This document shows positions 30,401-61,735 of a DNA stretch of 64,000 nucleotides, in pieces. The DNA is taken from NCBI GenBank assembly GCA_035772405.1, contig JAYKKM010000375.1, forward strand, positions 3,962,501 to 4,026,500, given 5' to 3'. How positions within the stretch are numbered: the stretch's first letter is position 1; each line of letters starts with the position of its first letter. Made by a program: the position numbers and the translations under genes. The notes below the pieces were generated by a model. That model searched no databases. It was not told the origin of the DNA and was given only the letters and a program-made list of their open reading frames with translations. The DNA comes from Chrysogorgia sp. JL179-B06 (Eukaryota; Cnidaria; Anthozoa; Scleralcyonacea; Chrysogorgiidae).

Positions 30401-30794
30401 CAAATTTTTGGATGTCCAAAAATCACTAAATTTACGCTAGTTTCTGCTCAGATTAATATCTAAGGCATTATTTAGGCTATATTTTCATATTTTAAGCTTA
30501 TTTTGACAAGTTAAAAATGGTCGAAAATCGTCAAAAAGTTAAGGTTAACCCCTTTACTTTTTGTCCAAATTTAGCCATTTTTGCGAAATTTTTGGATGTC
30601 CAAAAATCACTAAATTTACGCTAGTTTCTGCTCAGATTAATATCTAAGGCATTATTTAGGCTTAATTTTCATATTTTAAGCTGATTTCGAGAAGTTAAAA
30701 ATGGTCGAAAATCGTCAAAAAGTTAAGGTTTACATTTTGTCCAAATTTGGCCATTTTTGCCAAATTTTTGGATGCCAAAAAATGACTAAATTCA
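446..30794 (+). repeat. 184-bp satellite DNA array, about 165 monomers
   Basis: The landmark acgctagtttctgctcagat recurs every 183-185 bp in one orientation without interruption (for example 998, 1181, 1365; 10024, 10208). The consensus is 184 bp and about two thirds AT. Most monomers differ only by single-base indels in homopolymers or a few substitutions (aagttaaaaatgg / aagttacaaatgg; ctttttgtcc / ctttttttcc). Each monomer carries one AAGCTT, one GTTAAC and one TGGCCA. It also carries two dyads: aaatttggc / gccaaattt with a 7-nt loop, and tttttgga / tccaaaaa with a 2-nt centre. Short deletion monomers occur near 21,017, 22,284, 23,943, 25,935 and 27,589. No gene or transposon interrupts the array; ORFs in it are chance. 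A centromeric or heterochromatic role is possible but not shown by sequence. Confidence 0.98.
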
Positions 30795-31142
30795 CAACAT
30801 TTCAAACTCAGTAATTCACACAAAGGAAATCATTACCGTGTCGATGGTAATCACTTACGTAGATATTGAAGGAAGATATTACATAAATAAATTAATCAAA
30901 CTTTCACCTCGATTTTCTCGTAAATACCGATTTGTTTGAAGTGGTATATCAAACACGCAGAAGCGTGCTTCATCAGGATATCCAAACACCTCGAAGTTTG
31001 TTAATGTCGGTTATCGCTTCATCTGCAGTCTTCAAATCCCACGAGTTATCGCAACGAGCTGGAAATACAGTGGAAACCAGGCCCTTTCTCGATATACGAG
31101 CAACCGAAATGTAAAATTATTATAGTATCAACCCAAGTCAGT
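30795..31142. other. Unique AT-rich sequence after the array, no gene seen
   Basis: The last monomer decays at about 30,780-30,794 into non-repetitive DNA. Short ORFs here lack any recognisable family motif and I do not support them as genes. Confidence 0.5.
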
Positions 31143-31203
31143 TTTAGGGTTAGGATTTGGGTTAGGATTAGGGTTAGGATTAGGGTTAGGATTATGGTTA
31201 GGA
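31143..31203 (+). repeat. Interstitial telomere-like repeat (TTAGGG/TTAGGA)n
   Basis: About 60 bp of alternating TTAGGG and TTAGGA hexamers, including several exact TTAGGGTTAGGA dodecamers and a few variants (tttggg, ttatgg). TTAGGG is the usual metazoan telomere unit. It lies 349 bp from the end of the satellite, within otherwise ordinary sequence, so it is an interstitial tract rather than a chromosome end. Confidence 0.85.
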
Positions 31204-31382
31204 GAAATTGTTTAAAAAAACACGTTAGTTTATCTTTGGTCATTGTTTCCTTTATTCCATTACTTATTGCTTGGTTTATAACCATTGCTATCATTGTTCG
31301 TTTTGTATTACATGATTTTGATCACGACTAATTTGATCGCCATATTGTTGTGTATTGAATGATTAGTTTATCACAGTTGCTA

Positions 31383-32110
31383 TTTAAAGGGGAACTGTTT
31401 TAAAAAACAAATAATATTTAAATCAAAGATGTTTAGAAATGTTAATAATTTCACGGTATCTGGTCTTGTACTCGAGAAATATAACCTTTTCATTCTCGCA
31501 TTTAATACTTCTGGACGGCGCCATTTTAGAGTTTGCTCGACGACGTCTCAAAGTTTATGTACAGCAGTTATTTTCATTTCAATTATGACGTCATGGAGTG
31601 CGATAAGTAATAGTTCTAACACGAGTGAGCGTTCTTCCTCTGATTTCTAAATACGGACAAGCCGGTTGAAAATACGAGGCGAAGCCGAGTTTTTTTAACC
31701 GGTTTGTCCGTATTTAGACATCAGAGGATGAACAATTACGAGTGTTAGAACGTGCTTCTTAAACGAATCCATATTTTGTGAGAAAATCGAAGTTAAAGTT
31801 TGCGAAATTTGGCCGTAATCTTCCTCTTATTTCTAAATACTCGTTAAATATTGATTTCTTTTGAATTTTAATCATGAATTATTAGTGAGTTTGAGAAACA
31901 AAAGACGAACACTCAATGACGTCACATCAAAAATAAAACCACCGCTGTGCATGAACTTTGAGCCGTCGAGCAAACTCGAAACTCGAAAATGGCGTCCAGA
32001 AGTATACATGTCCAGAAGCATAAACATTATTTCTCGAGTACAAGAACAGATACCATAAAAATATTAACATTTCTATAACAAAGTTGTTTTTTTCTTACAG
32101 TTCCTTTAAA
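31383..32110. mobile_element. Foldback (long-TIR) non-autonomous DNA element, copy 1
   Basis: The ends are long, imperfect inverted repeats of roughly 120 bp. The left begins tttaaaggggaactg and continues through tgtactcgagaaat to acttctggac..gccatttt; the right end reads the same on the other strand and finishes at cctttaaa. An inner inverted repeat (acggacaagccggtt / aaccggtttgtccgt) lies at about 31,653-31,715. Both ends sit at TTTAAA, compatible with a TTAA-type target duplication, but I cannot prove the exact boundary. No transposase frame is visible. A second member of the family lies at 45,576. Confidence 0.8.
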
Positions 32111-32299
32111 ACATTCATCAAAACACGTGAATTCGACAGGGTATAGTTCCAGATAGATTTTTCAAAATATTTTGAAAGTGATTTTCAAAAAGTGATGCTA
32201 CAAACTTTTCAAGGGTATTTTCGAAATCAATGATTTTTCTTCATATACATGTATAGGCACAGAATAAGTATCCATCTCAACCACATGTTTTACGCCTAG

Positions 32300-33540
32300 A
32301 AGCAGCCTATATTTTCACAATAGGAGGGCCAGGCCTCTTAGGGAACCAGGCCTCTTAGGCAACCAGGCCTCTTAGGAGGGCCAGGCCAACTTCGTACCCA
32401 GGGCATTTTACCTCCACGGTGGAAGGTCGGCGAAAATGGCCCTTGGATCGGCTGGTCGATTCCATAATCTTATTGGCCAGTTCTAAAACTCAATTAATTC
32501 AGCTATAGTATAATTTATTGATCTAAATCCACATGTAAAGAAATTTCCTCGCCTATCAATTTTACCACAAATAAGAAATATAAGGGCTTTGGTTAATTTC
32601 AAGAACTGCAGTCGATATATACTTGTTCCTCCTTGATATTTATACGAGATAATCATGGATGTATTAGTTGCTTTTAGAATGAATGCTTTACACGAACAAG
32701 TCTGCTGAGCGTTGCATATTTCTCACATTATCACATCAACAGAGTAAACAAAGACAAATGACCTAAATTATCAAACATTATCATATCAAAACACTCAGAA
32801 TTTCTGGGTGTCATGTGACCAGCCGATCCCAGGGCCATTTTCCCCATATATACTTCTAGTACGTATTCCATATAAGGAAGTGGCCGACGAGCAAATACTG
32901 TACAAGGCATCGACGAGCAAATAGAAGGCATTGACGAGCAAATACATGGCACTCGTACCAGCCCACTGGATGTGGGATTGTTAAAACGTTACGATATGTT
33001 CGATTATCCGCTCTTTGTAAGAAAACTACGATCGCTAGCCGGATAAGATGTACACATATTGTAAACAGATAATTTATCTTTGTTTTAATATATATTGTAG
33101 CTTTGGGAGTTGATTATTTCTCAAGAAAACGTTCGTCGAAGACAGCCGTAAGTTCGTGTTTTTGTTTACAAGATGGTATCCGTATTACGAAAATTATATT
33201 TTTGGGCATGTTCGATATTATCCGCGCTTTTAAAGAGAACTAAGTTAGCTACCGGGATAAAGCTGTACGTATGTTGTAAATAGATCATTTAACTTTCTTT
33301 TGATATATTCTATAGCTTTGGGGGTGGTTTATTTCTCAAGAAAACGTTTGGGGTCGGTTACAATCCAATTAACTAGGAGGCTGGTACGACGGTTCAACGT
33401 GTCAGCTATTTGCTCGTTAATTCGCTCTATTTGCTCGTGAATGCCTTCTATTTTCGCCTCTTACAAGGAATACGTAGTAGATACCCCTATCGGAGGGCCA
33501 GGCCTCTTAGGAGGGCCAGGCCTGGACAATTTACGGCTGA
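32300..33540. repeat. Patchwork of short tandem, direct and inverted repeats
   Basis: Tandem copies of a 16-17 bp unit containing ccaggcctcttagg occur at 32,328-32,386 and again at 33,495-33,530. A diverged direct repeat of about 140 bp links 32,995-33,134 and 33,209-33,350 (both start atgttcgat and end ttctcaagaaaacgtt). The motif gacgagcaaata is tandem at 32,886-32,945 and inverted at 33,408-33,455. The segment atggcccttggatcggctgg near 32,435 is inverted near 32,815. This looks like a decayed composite transposon; no protein motif was found. Confidence 0.65.
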
Positions 33541-34591
33541 CCATCCTCTCATATAAACGAAAACAAATTTTACAAAGGATTTGATTGAGAGGCACAGCCC
33601 TACCTCCTTAGAAGGTAAAAACTCCCTAGGGATCTAGACAGCATGGTGAATATCAGAGATGCGCGAGGCGACATGTGAAGAGACATAAACAACAGAGCTG
33701 CCGACGCTGAATTGGACTTCCGGTTGACCGACTTATTCTGTGATATATATATAATAATAATTTACAGTTTTAAACATAAAAATGGTCCATAAAATGTGCA
33801 AATCATTAAAATTCAATTGGAATTTTGATTTCTCTTATCTTTTCAGGGATTGCATCAAGCAAATATGCTTCTTTAATATATTTTCTTTCACCATATTCGA
33901 CTCTAAATTCAAGAAGAAGAAAAAAGGAAAATACTAATTGGGATACATCGACGATCGTCAAGCTCCAACAAAATATCAATTTTAGATAAACGGGAGTTTT
34001 ATTTCTGTATTTTCATAGAGGACGTTTTGCACTTTCTCCTTTTCATATTATATCCAGTTCTTTTGAGACCTTAGCAGCTTTCATATTTATTCTTAGGAAT
34101 TTTATGTATAGTTTAAAACACTAGGCTTCCATATATTGGCGGCGAGATGCTCACCGTGCCAATCATAATTAGTTCAATTACTGTGATTGGTCAGGAAACA
34201 AAGAGAAATGAAAAGTAATCAAAACAACAAAATCTCCATTGTTTCGAGACATCATTATTATTTGAATTGATTTTTAAAAGACTCCATTGTTTCGAGGGGG
34301 ATGGGCATCCCCTTTTATGCGAGCACTCCGTGAACACGAGGCGATAGTCGAGTTTACCAACAACTATTTAAGTGATTCAAGCCAAAATCTATACCCGTAT
34401 TATTATAATTTCTATATCTTATATCTTATTATTATTATTATCATCATTAGCTCTGCCATAAAAAGCATTGAGCACTATTTGAGTAATTGCAAGCACAATC
34501 CTATTCATTATATATATATATCTATAAATCTGGTGAATTGAGTTTATACTGTCGGTAGAGTGCTCAATGCATTAATTTGCAGAGCGTATAA
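33541..34591. other. No gene or named element recognised
   Basis: AT-rich intergenic sequence. The phrase ctccattgtttcgag occurs twice (about 34,236 and 34,283). No family-specific protein motifs were seen in any frame. Confidence 0.5.
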
Positions 34592-34684
34592 ATTGTAGAT
34601 AAATTAAAGCCTGTCTGACGATCGCGTAAGCGTGAAACACGGAGTAACAGCAAAGTGATGTCTTGTCTTTAATTTATCTACAAT
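34592..34684 (+). ncRNA. Hammerhead-ribozyme-like motif closed by an 18-bp stem
   Basis: The sequence fits a type I hammerhead. Core CTGACGA is at 34615-34621, stem II CGC-gtaa-GCG at 34623-34632, GAAA at 34634-34637, and stem III is A34637-T45 and C38-G44 with the 5-nt loop acgga. The predicted cleavage is after A34646. Stem I is CTGT (34611-34614) with ACAG (34647-34650). Beyond an asymmetric internal loop, 34592-34609 and 34667-34684 pair perfectly over 18 bp. A weakness is the U-U opposition at the base of stem II, where G-C is usual. Hammerheads are known in Penelope-like elements and retrozymes; this could be the terminal repeat of such an element. Activity is untested. Confidence 0.6.
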
Positions 34685-34704
34685 TATATATATATATATA
34701 CATG

Positions 34705-35494
34705 TATAGCAAAGTGAAAAGGTGGTAAACTGCCAAGAATTTAGTGACGAGATACTGACGTTTCGAGCGGAGCCCTTCATCAGAGTAAGACGAGATGAAA
34801 TAAAATAAATAGGGCTTATATATATGCCAAAAGGGTGTCACAGGTGGAAAGTAGCCAATCAAATGCACGGGAAATAAACTTAACTAATAATTAATGAGAT
34901 GGGAAAAGTTAAATAATTTACTATTTTTACAGTCGATCAATAAGCACACTGAGGGGGTGGGAGAAATGACAGGTCCAATATTCAAGGGGATTAGGCGATA
35001 ATAATAGAAACAAAGACTTGAAAAGGAATGAAAGTGCATAAGCTAATAATAAAAAGTTCCAAGCAAAATAAAATAACAAAAAACTTTTAGGAAATTAAAT
35101 AAAAGAAAAACGTTCGTTAAGACCAAGAGGATGTGTGGTGCCAAGTTTAAAAATGAGACGCTTCTCTTGCCGCTTGCGGTTATCGTTGCCACCGGAGATG
35201 GGAAGGATGGCACAGACTTTCATGTCTGAAACCAAATGGTTGGAGCTGTTGAAATGGCGGGCTACAGGTTTGTCACCATCATTGATCCTTACGGAACGAA
35301 GATGTTCAGCAAACCTGTCTGAAAGACGTCGCCAGGTTTCACCGATGTAGATTTTCGGGCATTCATCGCAAGAAATGCAATAAATTATGTTGGTGGACGT
35401 GCATGAAAAAGCATGACGGATTGTGTGGTCGAATTTGGGGGCAGTAATAACTGTAGTGGGATTGAGAAAAGGGCATGTGTTACAGCGGGAACGG
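34705..35494 (-). mobile_element. Penelope-like element, 5'-truncated 3' end (inverted partner)
   Basis: On the minus strand this carries the GIY-YIG endonuclease end of a Penelope-like retroelement: a cysteine-rich linker, then an IYIGET-like motif region (the arm is damaged at TW in place of TG), then about 400 bp of 3' untranslated sequence ending in a hammerhead core. It is the inverted repeat of 35,993-36,750, with high identity apart from an extra stretch of about 33 bp near 35,010-35,045 that the partner lacks. The two face head to head. This arm stops at cagcgggaacgg, inside the linker between RT and endonuclease. It is a dead fragment. Confidence 0.85.
34757..34783 (-). ncRNA. Hammerhead core in the PLE 3' region (minus copy)
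   Basis: Reverse complement of the motif at 36,672-36,698: CTGATGA, one extra A, stem GGGC-tcc-GCTC, GAAAC, GTC. Flanking TACT and AGTA can form stem I. Stem III would be the self-complementary ACGT with no loop, which suits a dimeric rather than a single-copy ribozyme. Confidence 0.6.
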
Positions 35495-36750
35495 TGTGTC
35501 GTTCCTTGATATTTTAATTTCGATTAATGGTGATTCGCTGAAAACGTCGGTCTCGTACAAGCCTACTGACTCCCATAGTTATCTTCTATTTACATCCTCT
35601 CATCCCAACCACACTAAGCAATCCATCCCTTACTCTCAATTATTGCGTCTTCGCCGCTTGTGTAGCGACGACCAAGATTTTCAAGCCAAATCAATGGAAA
35701 TGAGATCTTTTTTTGTCCAACGTGGTTACCCTACCAACCTTTTAGACCTCGCCGTTCAGAAAGCTTTTCTCGTCCGCCGTTTAGACGCCCTTGAACCATC
35801 TTTGGAACGAGTTTCAAACAATAAAATTCCTTCAGTTCTAACATTTCATCCTTTCAATTTTAAAGTTAAAAATATTATTAATCGGAATTTTCACATTTTA
35901 ACAAAATGATCCTGAGACGTCAGCCATTTTCACCGACAACCCTTTGGTATCTTTTCGCCGTAATAAAAACATTCGAGAACATTTTCTTGCGGCCGTTCCC
36001 GCTGTAACACATGCCCTTTTCTCAATCCCATACAGTTATTACTGCCCCCAAATTCGACAACACAATCCGTCATGCTTTTTCATGCACGTCCACCAACATA
36101 ATTTATTGCATTTCTTACGATAAATGCCCTAAAATCTACATCGGTGAAACTGGGCGACGTCTTTCAGACAGGTTTGCTGAACATCTTCGTTCGGTAAGGA
36201 TCAATGATGGTGACAAACCTGTAGCCCGCTATTTCAACAGCTCCAACCATTTGGTTTCAGACATGAAAGTCTGTGTCATCCTTCCCATCTCCTGTGGCAA
36301 CGATAACCGCAAGCGGCAAGAGAAGCGTCTCATTTTTAAACTTGGCACCACACATCCTCTTGGTCTTAACGAACGTTTTTCTTTTATTTAATTTCCTAAA
36401 AGTTTTTTGTTATTTTATTTTGCTTGGAACTTTTTATTATCTTTGTTTCTATTATTATCGCCTAATCCCCTTGAATATTGGACCTGTCATTTCTCCCACC
36501 CCCTCAGTCTGCTTATTGATCGACTGTAAAAATAGTAAGTGATTTAACTTTTCCCATCTCATTAATTATTAGTTAGTTTATTTCCCGTGCATTTGATTGG
36601 CTACTTTCCACCTGTGACACCCTTTTGGCATATATATAAGCCCTATTTATTTTATTTCATCTCGTCTTACTCTGATGAAGGGCTCCGCTCGAAACGTCAG
36701 TATCTCGTCACTAAATTCTTGGCAGTTTACCACCTTTTCACTTTGCTATA
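35495..36750 (+). pseudogene. Penelope-like element: RT C-terminus plus GIY-YIG endonuclease, 5' truncated
   Basis: PLE retroelements encode a reverse transcriptase joined to a GIY-YIG endonuclease. From 35,500 the frame reads the end of the RT (VSFLDILISINGD, then SYKPTDSHSYLLFTSSHPNH, then SIPYSQLLRLRRLCS), typical of PLE. The frame breaks near 35,900-35,985; compared with the copy at 60,781 a segment of about 60 bp is deleted around attcgagaac. The endonuclease resumes at 36,011 with IIYCISYDKCPKIYIGETGR, RFAEHL and a C-terminus ending LGTTHPLGLNERFSFI before the stop at 36,391. The 3' UTR follows and includes the hammerhead core. It is 5' truncated and frameshifted, hence non-functional. 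Confidence 0.88.
36672..36698 (+). ncRNA. Hammerhead core in the PLE 3' region (plus copy)
   Basis: CTGATGA (36672-36678), extra A, stem II GGGC-tcc-GCTC, GAAAC then GTC. Stem I is TACT immediately 5' and AGTA immediately 3' (4 bp). The stem III segment is the palindrome ACGT. The arrangement matches the minimal hammerheads described in Penelope-like elements, which would need a tandem or dimeric RNA to fold well. Confidence 0.65.
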
Positions 36751-36800
36751 TATTCAAAACACTGTCTACGCTGCACTCTACTTTTATATATATATATATA

Positions 36801-37175
36801 TGTAAAGTATATGTAGGAAGTACAATAACGTCATTCAGGCAGCGATTTAACAACCATAAAAGTAGTGCAACGAGGTATGGTAAAGGTCAGAGGGGAATTC
36901 CTGGGGAACATTTATACTCGCATTTCTTTAGCGATGGACACGAAGGAGTTAATGATATGACAGTGATAATAATTGACAAAACGGATGTTATGGAACCAAC
37001 CAGAAGAGAAGCTTTCTGGGCTTATAAACTTAATTCATTTGTCCCTAGGGGACTGAATATTAGGGATTTTACTTGATTTGACTTTGTAATTAGCTTTTTT
37101 ATGTTATATAATGCTCGAACTCTCTGTAAACTCGTGTATCTTGACAAAGGGGCAGAGCCCCGAAACGTAGATTAA
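36801..37175 (+). pseudogene. Second Penelope-like family: GIY-YIG endonuclease C-terminus
   Basis: The plus frame to the stop at 37,076 reads CKVYVGSTITSFRQRFNNHK, then HLYSHFFSDGHEG, then EPTRREAFWAYKLNSF. This is a GIY-YIG C-terminal half of a PLE family different from the neighbour at 35,495. The element is cut on the left at a TA-repeat junction (about 36,783-36,803) and ends after a hammerhead-like motif at 37,141-37,170. Only the end of the protein is left, so it is a dead fragment. Confidence 0.8.
37141..37170 (+). ncRNA. Degenerate hammerhead motif of the second PLE family
   Basis: Stem II GGGGC-aga-GCCCC, GAAAC and GTA are intact, and ATC/GAT can pair as stem I. The core heptamer, however, is TTGACAA instead of CTGANGA, losing the conserved first C and the G. 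It is probably an inactive relic. It has the same extra A before stem II as the motif at 36,672. Confidence 0.5.
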
Positions 37176-37199
37176 AGTTTTTAAAAGTTATCTTGATCA

Positions 37200-37411
<212 letters not shown>

Positions 37412-37493
37412 TACTGCCGCTTTCAAAGAACAACCATGCAAGATATTTAATATAATTCCCTACCTTTCCCCCCTAGGCTCTCAACGACGCACT

Positions 37494-60001
<22,508 letters not shown>

Positions 60002-60015
60002 CTACAATTAACAAG

Positions 60016-60558
60016 TAAAGTAAAGTAAAGTAAAGTAAAGTAAAGTAAAGTAAAGTAAAGTAAAGTACAGGTAAAGTACAGGTAAAGTACAGGTAAAGTA
60101 CAGGTAAAGTACAGGCAAAGTACAGGCAAAGTACAGGCAAAGTACAGGCAAAGTACAGGTAAAGTACAGGTAAAGTACAGGTAAAGTACAGGTAAAGTAC
60201 AGGTAAAGTACAGGTAAAGTACAGGTAAAGTACAGGTAAAGTACAGGTAAAGTATAGGTAAAGTACAGGTAAAGTACAGGTAAAGTACAGGTAAAGTACA
60301 GGTAAAGTACAGGTAAAGTACAGGTAAAGTACAGGTAAACTACAGGTAAAGTACTGGTAACGTACAGTAAAGTAAAGTAAAGTAAAGTAAAGTAAAGTAC
60401 ATGTAAAGTAAAGTAAAGTACAGGTAAAGTACATGTAAAGTAAAGTAAAGTACAGGTAAAGTAAAGTACAGGTAAAGTAAAGTAAAGTAAAGTAAAGCAA
60501 AGCAAAGCAAAGCAAAGCAAAGCAAAGTAAAGTAAAGTAAAGTAAAAGTAAAAGTAAA
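60016..60558. repeat. 11-bp (aggtaaagtac)n minisatellite with (GTAAA)n flanks
   Basis: The core 60,065-60,360 consists of 11-bp units caggtaaagta, with a block of caggcaaagta around 60,110-60,150. Both flanks are (AAGTA)n and (AAGCA)n pentamers. It begins about 15 bp outside the acceptor of the EGF-like exon. Confidence 0.96.
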
Positions 60559-60780
60559 AGGCCGGGGTTTTCGCAAAAAAACAATGCTTGTCTCGTTTTT
60601 TTGATATTTTTGAATGGAAAATATTCAAAACTAATATGCTGCATTAAAATATTATTCAAGTAAAAATAATCCTACCTTTATTTATGCGATAAATTATAAG
60701 GGGTCTGAGACGAGTATGGCGTAAATACCTTTGCAAACGCTATAGTTGACCACAGCAATTTTGCTAAGGTATTTAAGTTA
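60559..60780. other. No feature recognised
   Basis: Short non-repetitive stretch between the minisatellite and a PLE fragment. Confidence 0.45.
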
Positions 60781-61735
60781 CTTTCAATTTTAAAGTTAAA
60801 AATATTATTAATCGGAATTTTAACATTTTACAAAATCATCCTGAAACTTCAGCCATTTTCACCGATAACCCTTTGGCATCTTTTCGCCGTAATAAAAACA
60901 TTCGTGACTCCTTAGTACATAGTGCCCTTAAACAAAATACCTCGGCACCAGCGGGAACATTTTCTTGCGGCCGTTCCCGCTGCAATACATGCCCTTTTCT
61001 CAATCCCACTACAGTTATTACTGCCCCCAAATTCAACCACACAATCCGTCATACTTTTTCATTCACTTCCACCAACATAATTTATTGCATTTCTTGCGAT
61101 AAATGCCCTAAAATCTACATCGGTGAAACTGGGCGACGCCTTTCAGACAGGTTTGCTGAACATCTTCGTTCCGTGAGGATCAATGATGTTGACAAACCTG
61201 TAGCCCGCCATTTCAACAGCTCTAACCATTTGGTTTCAGACATGAAAGTCTGTGCCATCCTTCCCATCTCAGGTGCATGGTAACGATAACCGCAAACGGC
61301 AAGAGAAGCGTCTCATTTTTAAACTTGGCACCACACATCCTCTTGGTCTTAACGAACGTTTTCCTTTTATTTAATTTCCTACAAGTTTTTGTCATTTTAG
61401 TTTGCTTGGAACTTTTTTATTATTAGCTTATGCATTTCAAGTTTTGTTTCTTACTGCCTAATCCCCTTAATATTGGACCTGTCATTTCTCCCTCCCCCTC
61501 TGATCGACTATAAAAATAGCAAATGATTTAACTTTTCGCATCTCATTAATTATTACTTTGTTTATCTCCCGTGCATTTGATTGGCTACTTTCTACTTGTG
61601 ACACCCTTTTGGCATATATATATAAGCCCTATATATTTTATTTCATCTCGTCTTACTCTGAAGGGCTCCACTCGAAACGTCAGTATCTCGTCACTAAATT
61701 CTTGGCAGTTTACCACCTTTTCACTTTGCTATATA
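60781..61735 (+). pseudogene. Penelope-like element fragment, third copy of the first family
   Basis: It closely matches 35,850-36,750. The frame reads FNFKVKNIINRNF, then SFRRNKNIRDSLVHSALKQ, the cysteine-rich linker FSCGRSRCNTCPF, then TNIIYCISCDKCPKIYIGET, RRLSDRFAEHLRSVRIND and SNHLVSDMKVCAILPIS. A frameshift at about 61,272 replaces the end, and RKRQEKR follows in another frame. It retains the segment deleted in the 35,495 copy, so together they show the linker. The 3' UTR carries a damaged hammerhead at 61,658-61,682. It is 5' truncated. Confidence 0.88.

Noticed and set aside
446..30794. CRISPR-like regular repeats
   Set aside because: The period is 184 bp with no variable spacers, the whole unit is conserved, and the surrounding genes are eukaryotic; this is satellite DNA.
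30932..31294. Short ORFs around the telomere-like tract
   Set aside because: The minus-strand one is partly a translation of the hexamer repeat; neither shows conserved motifs.
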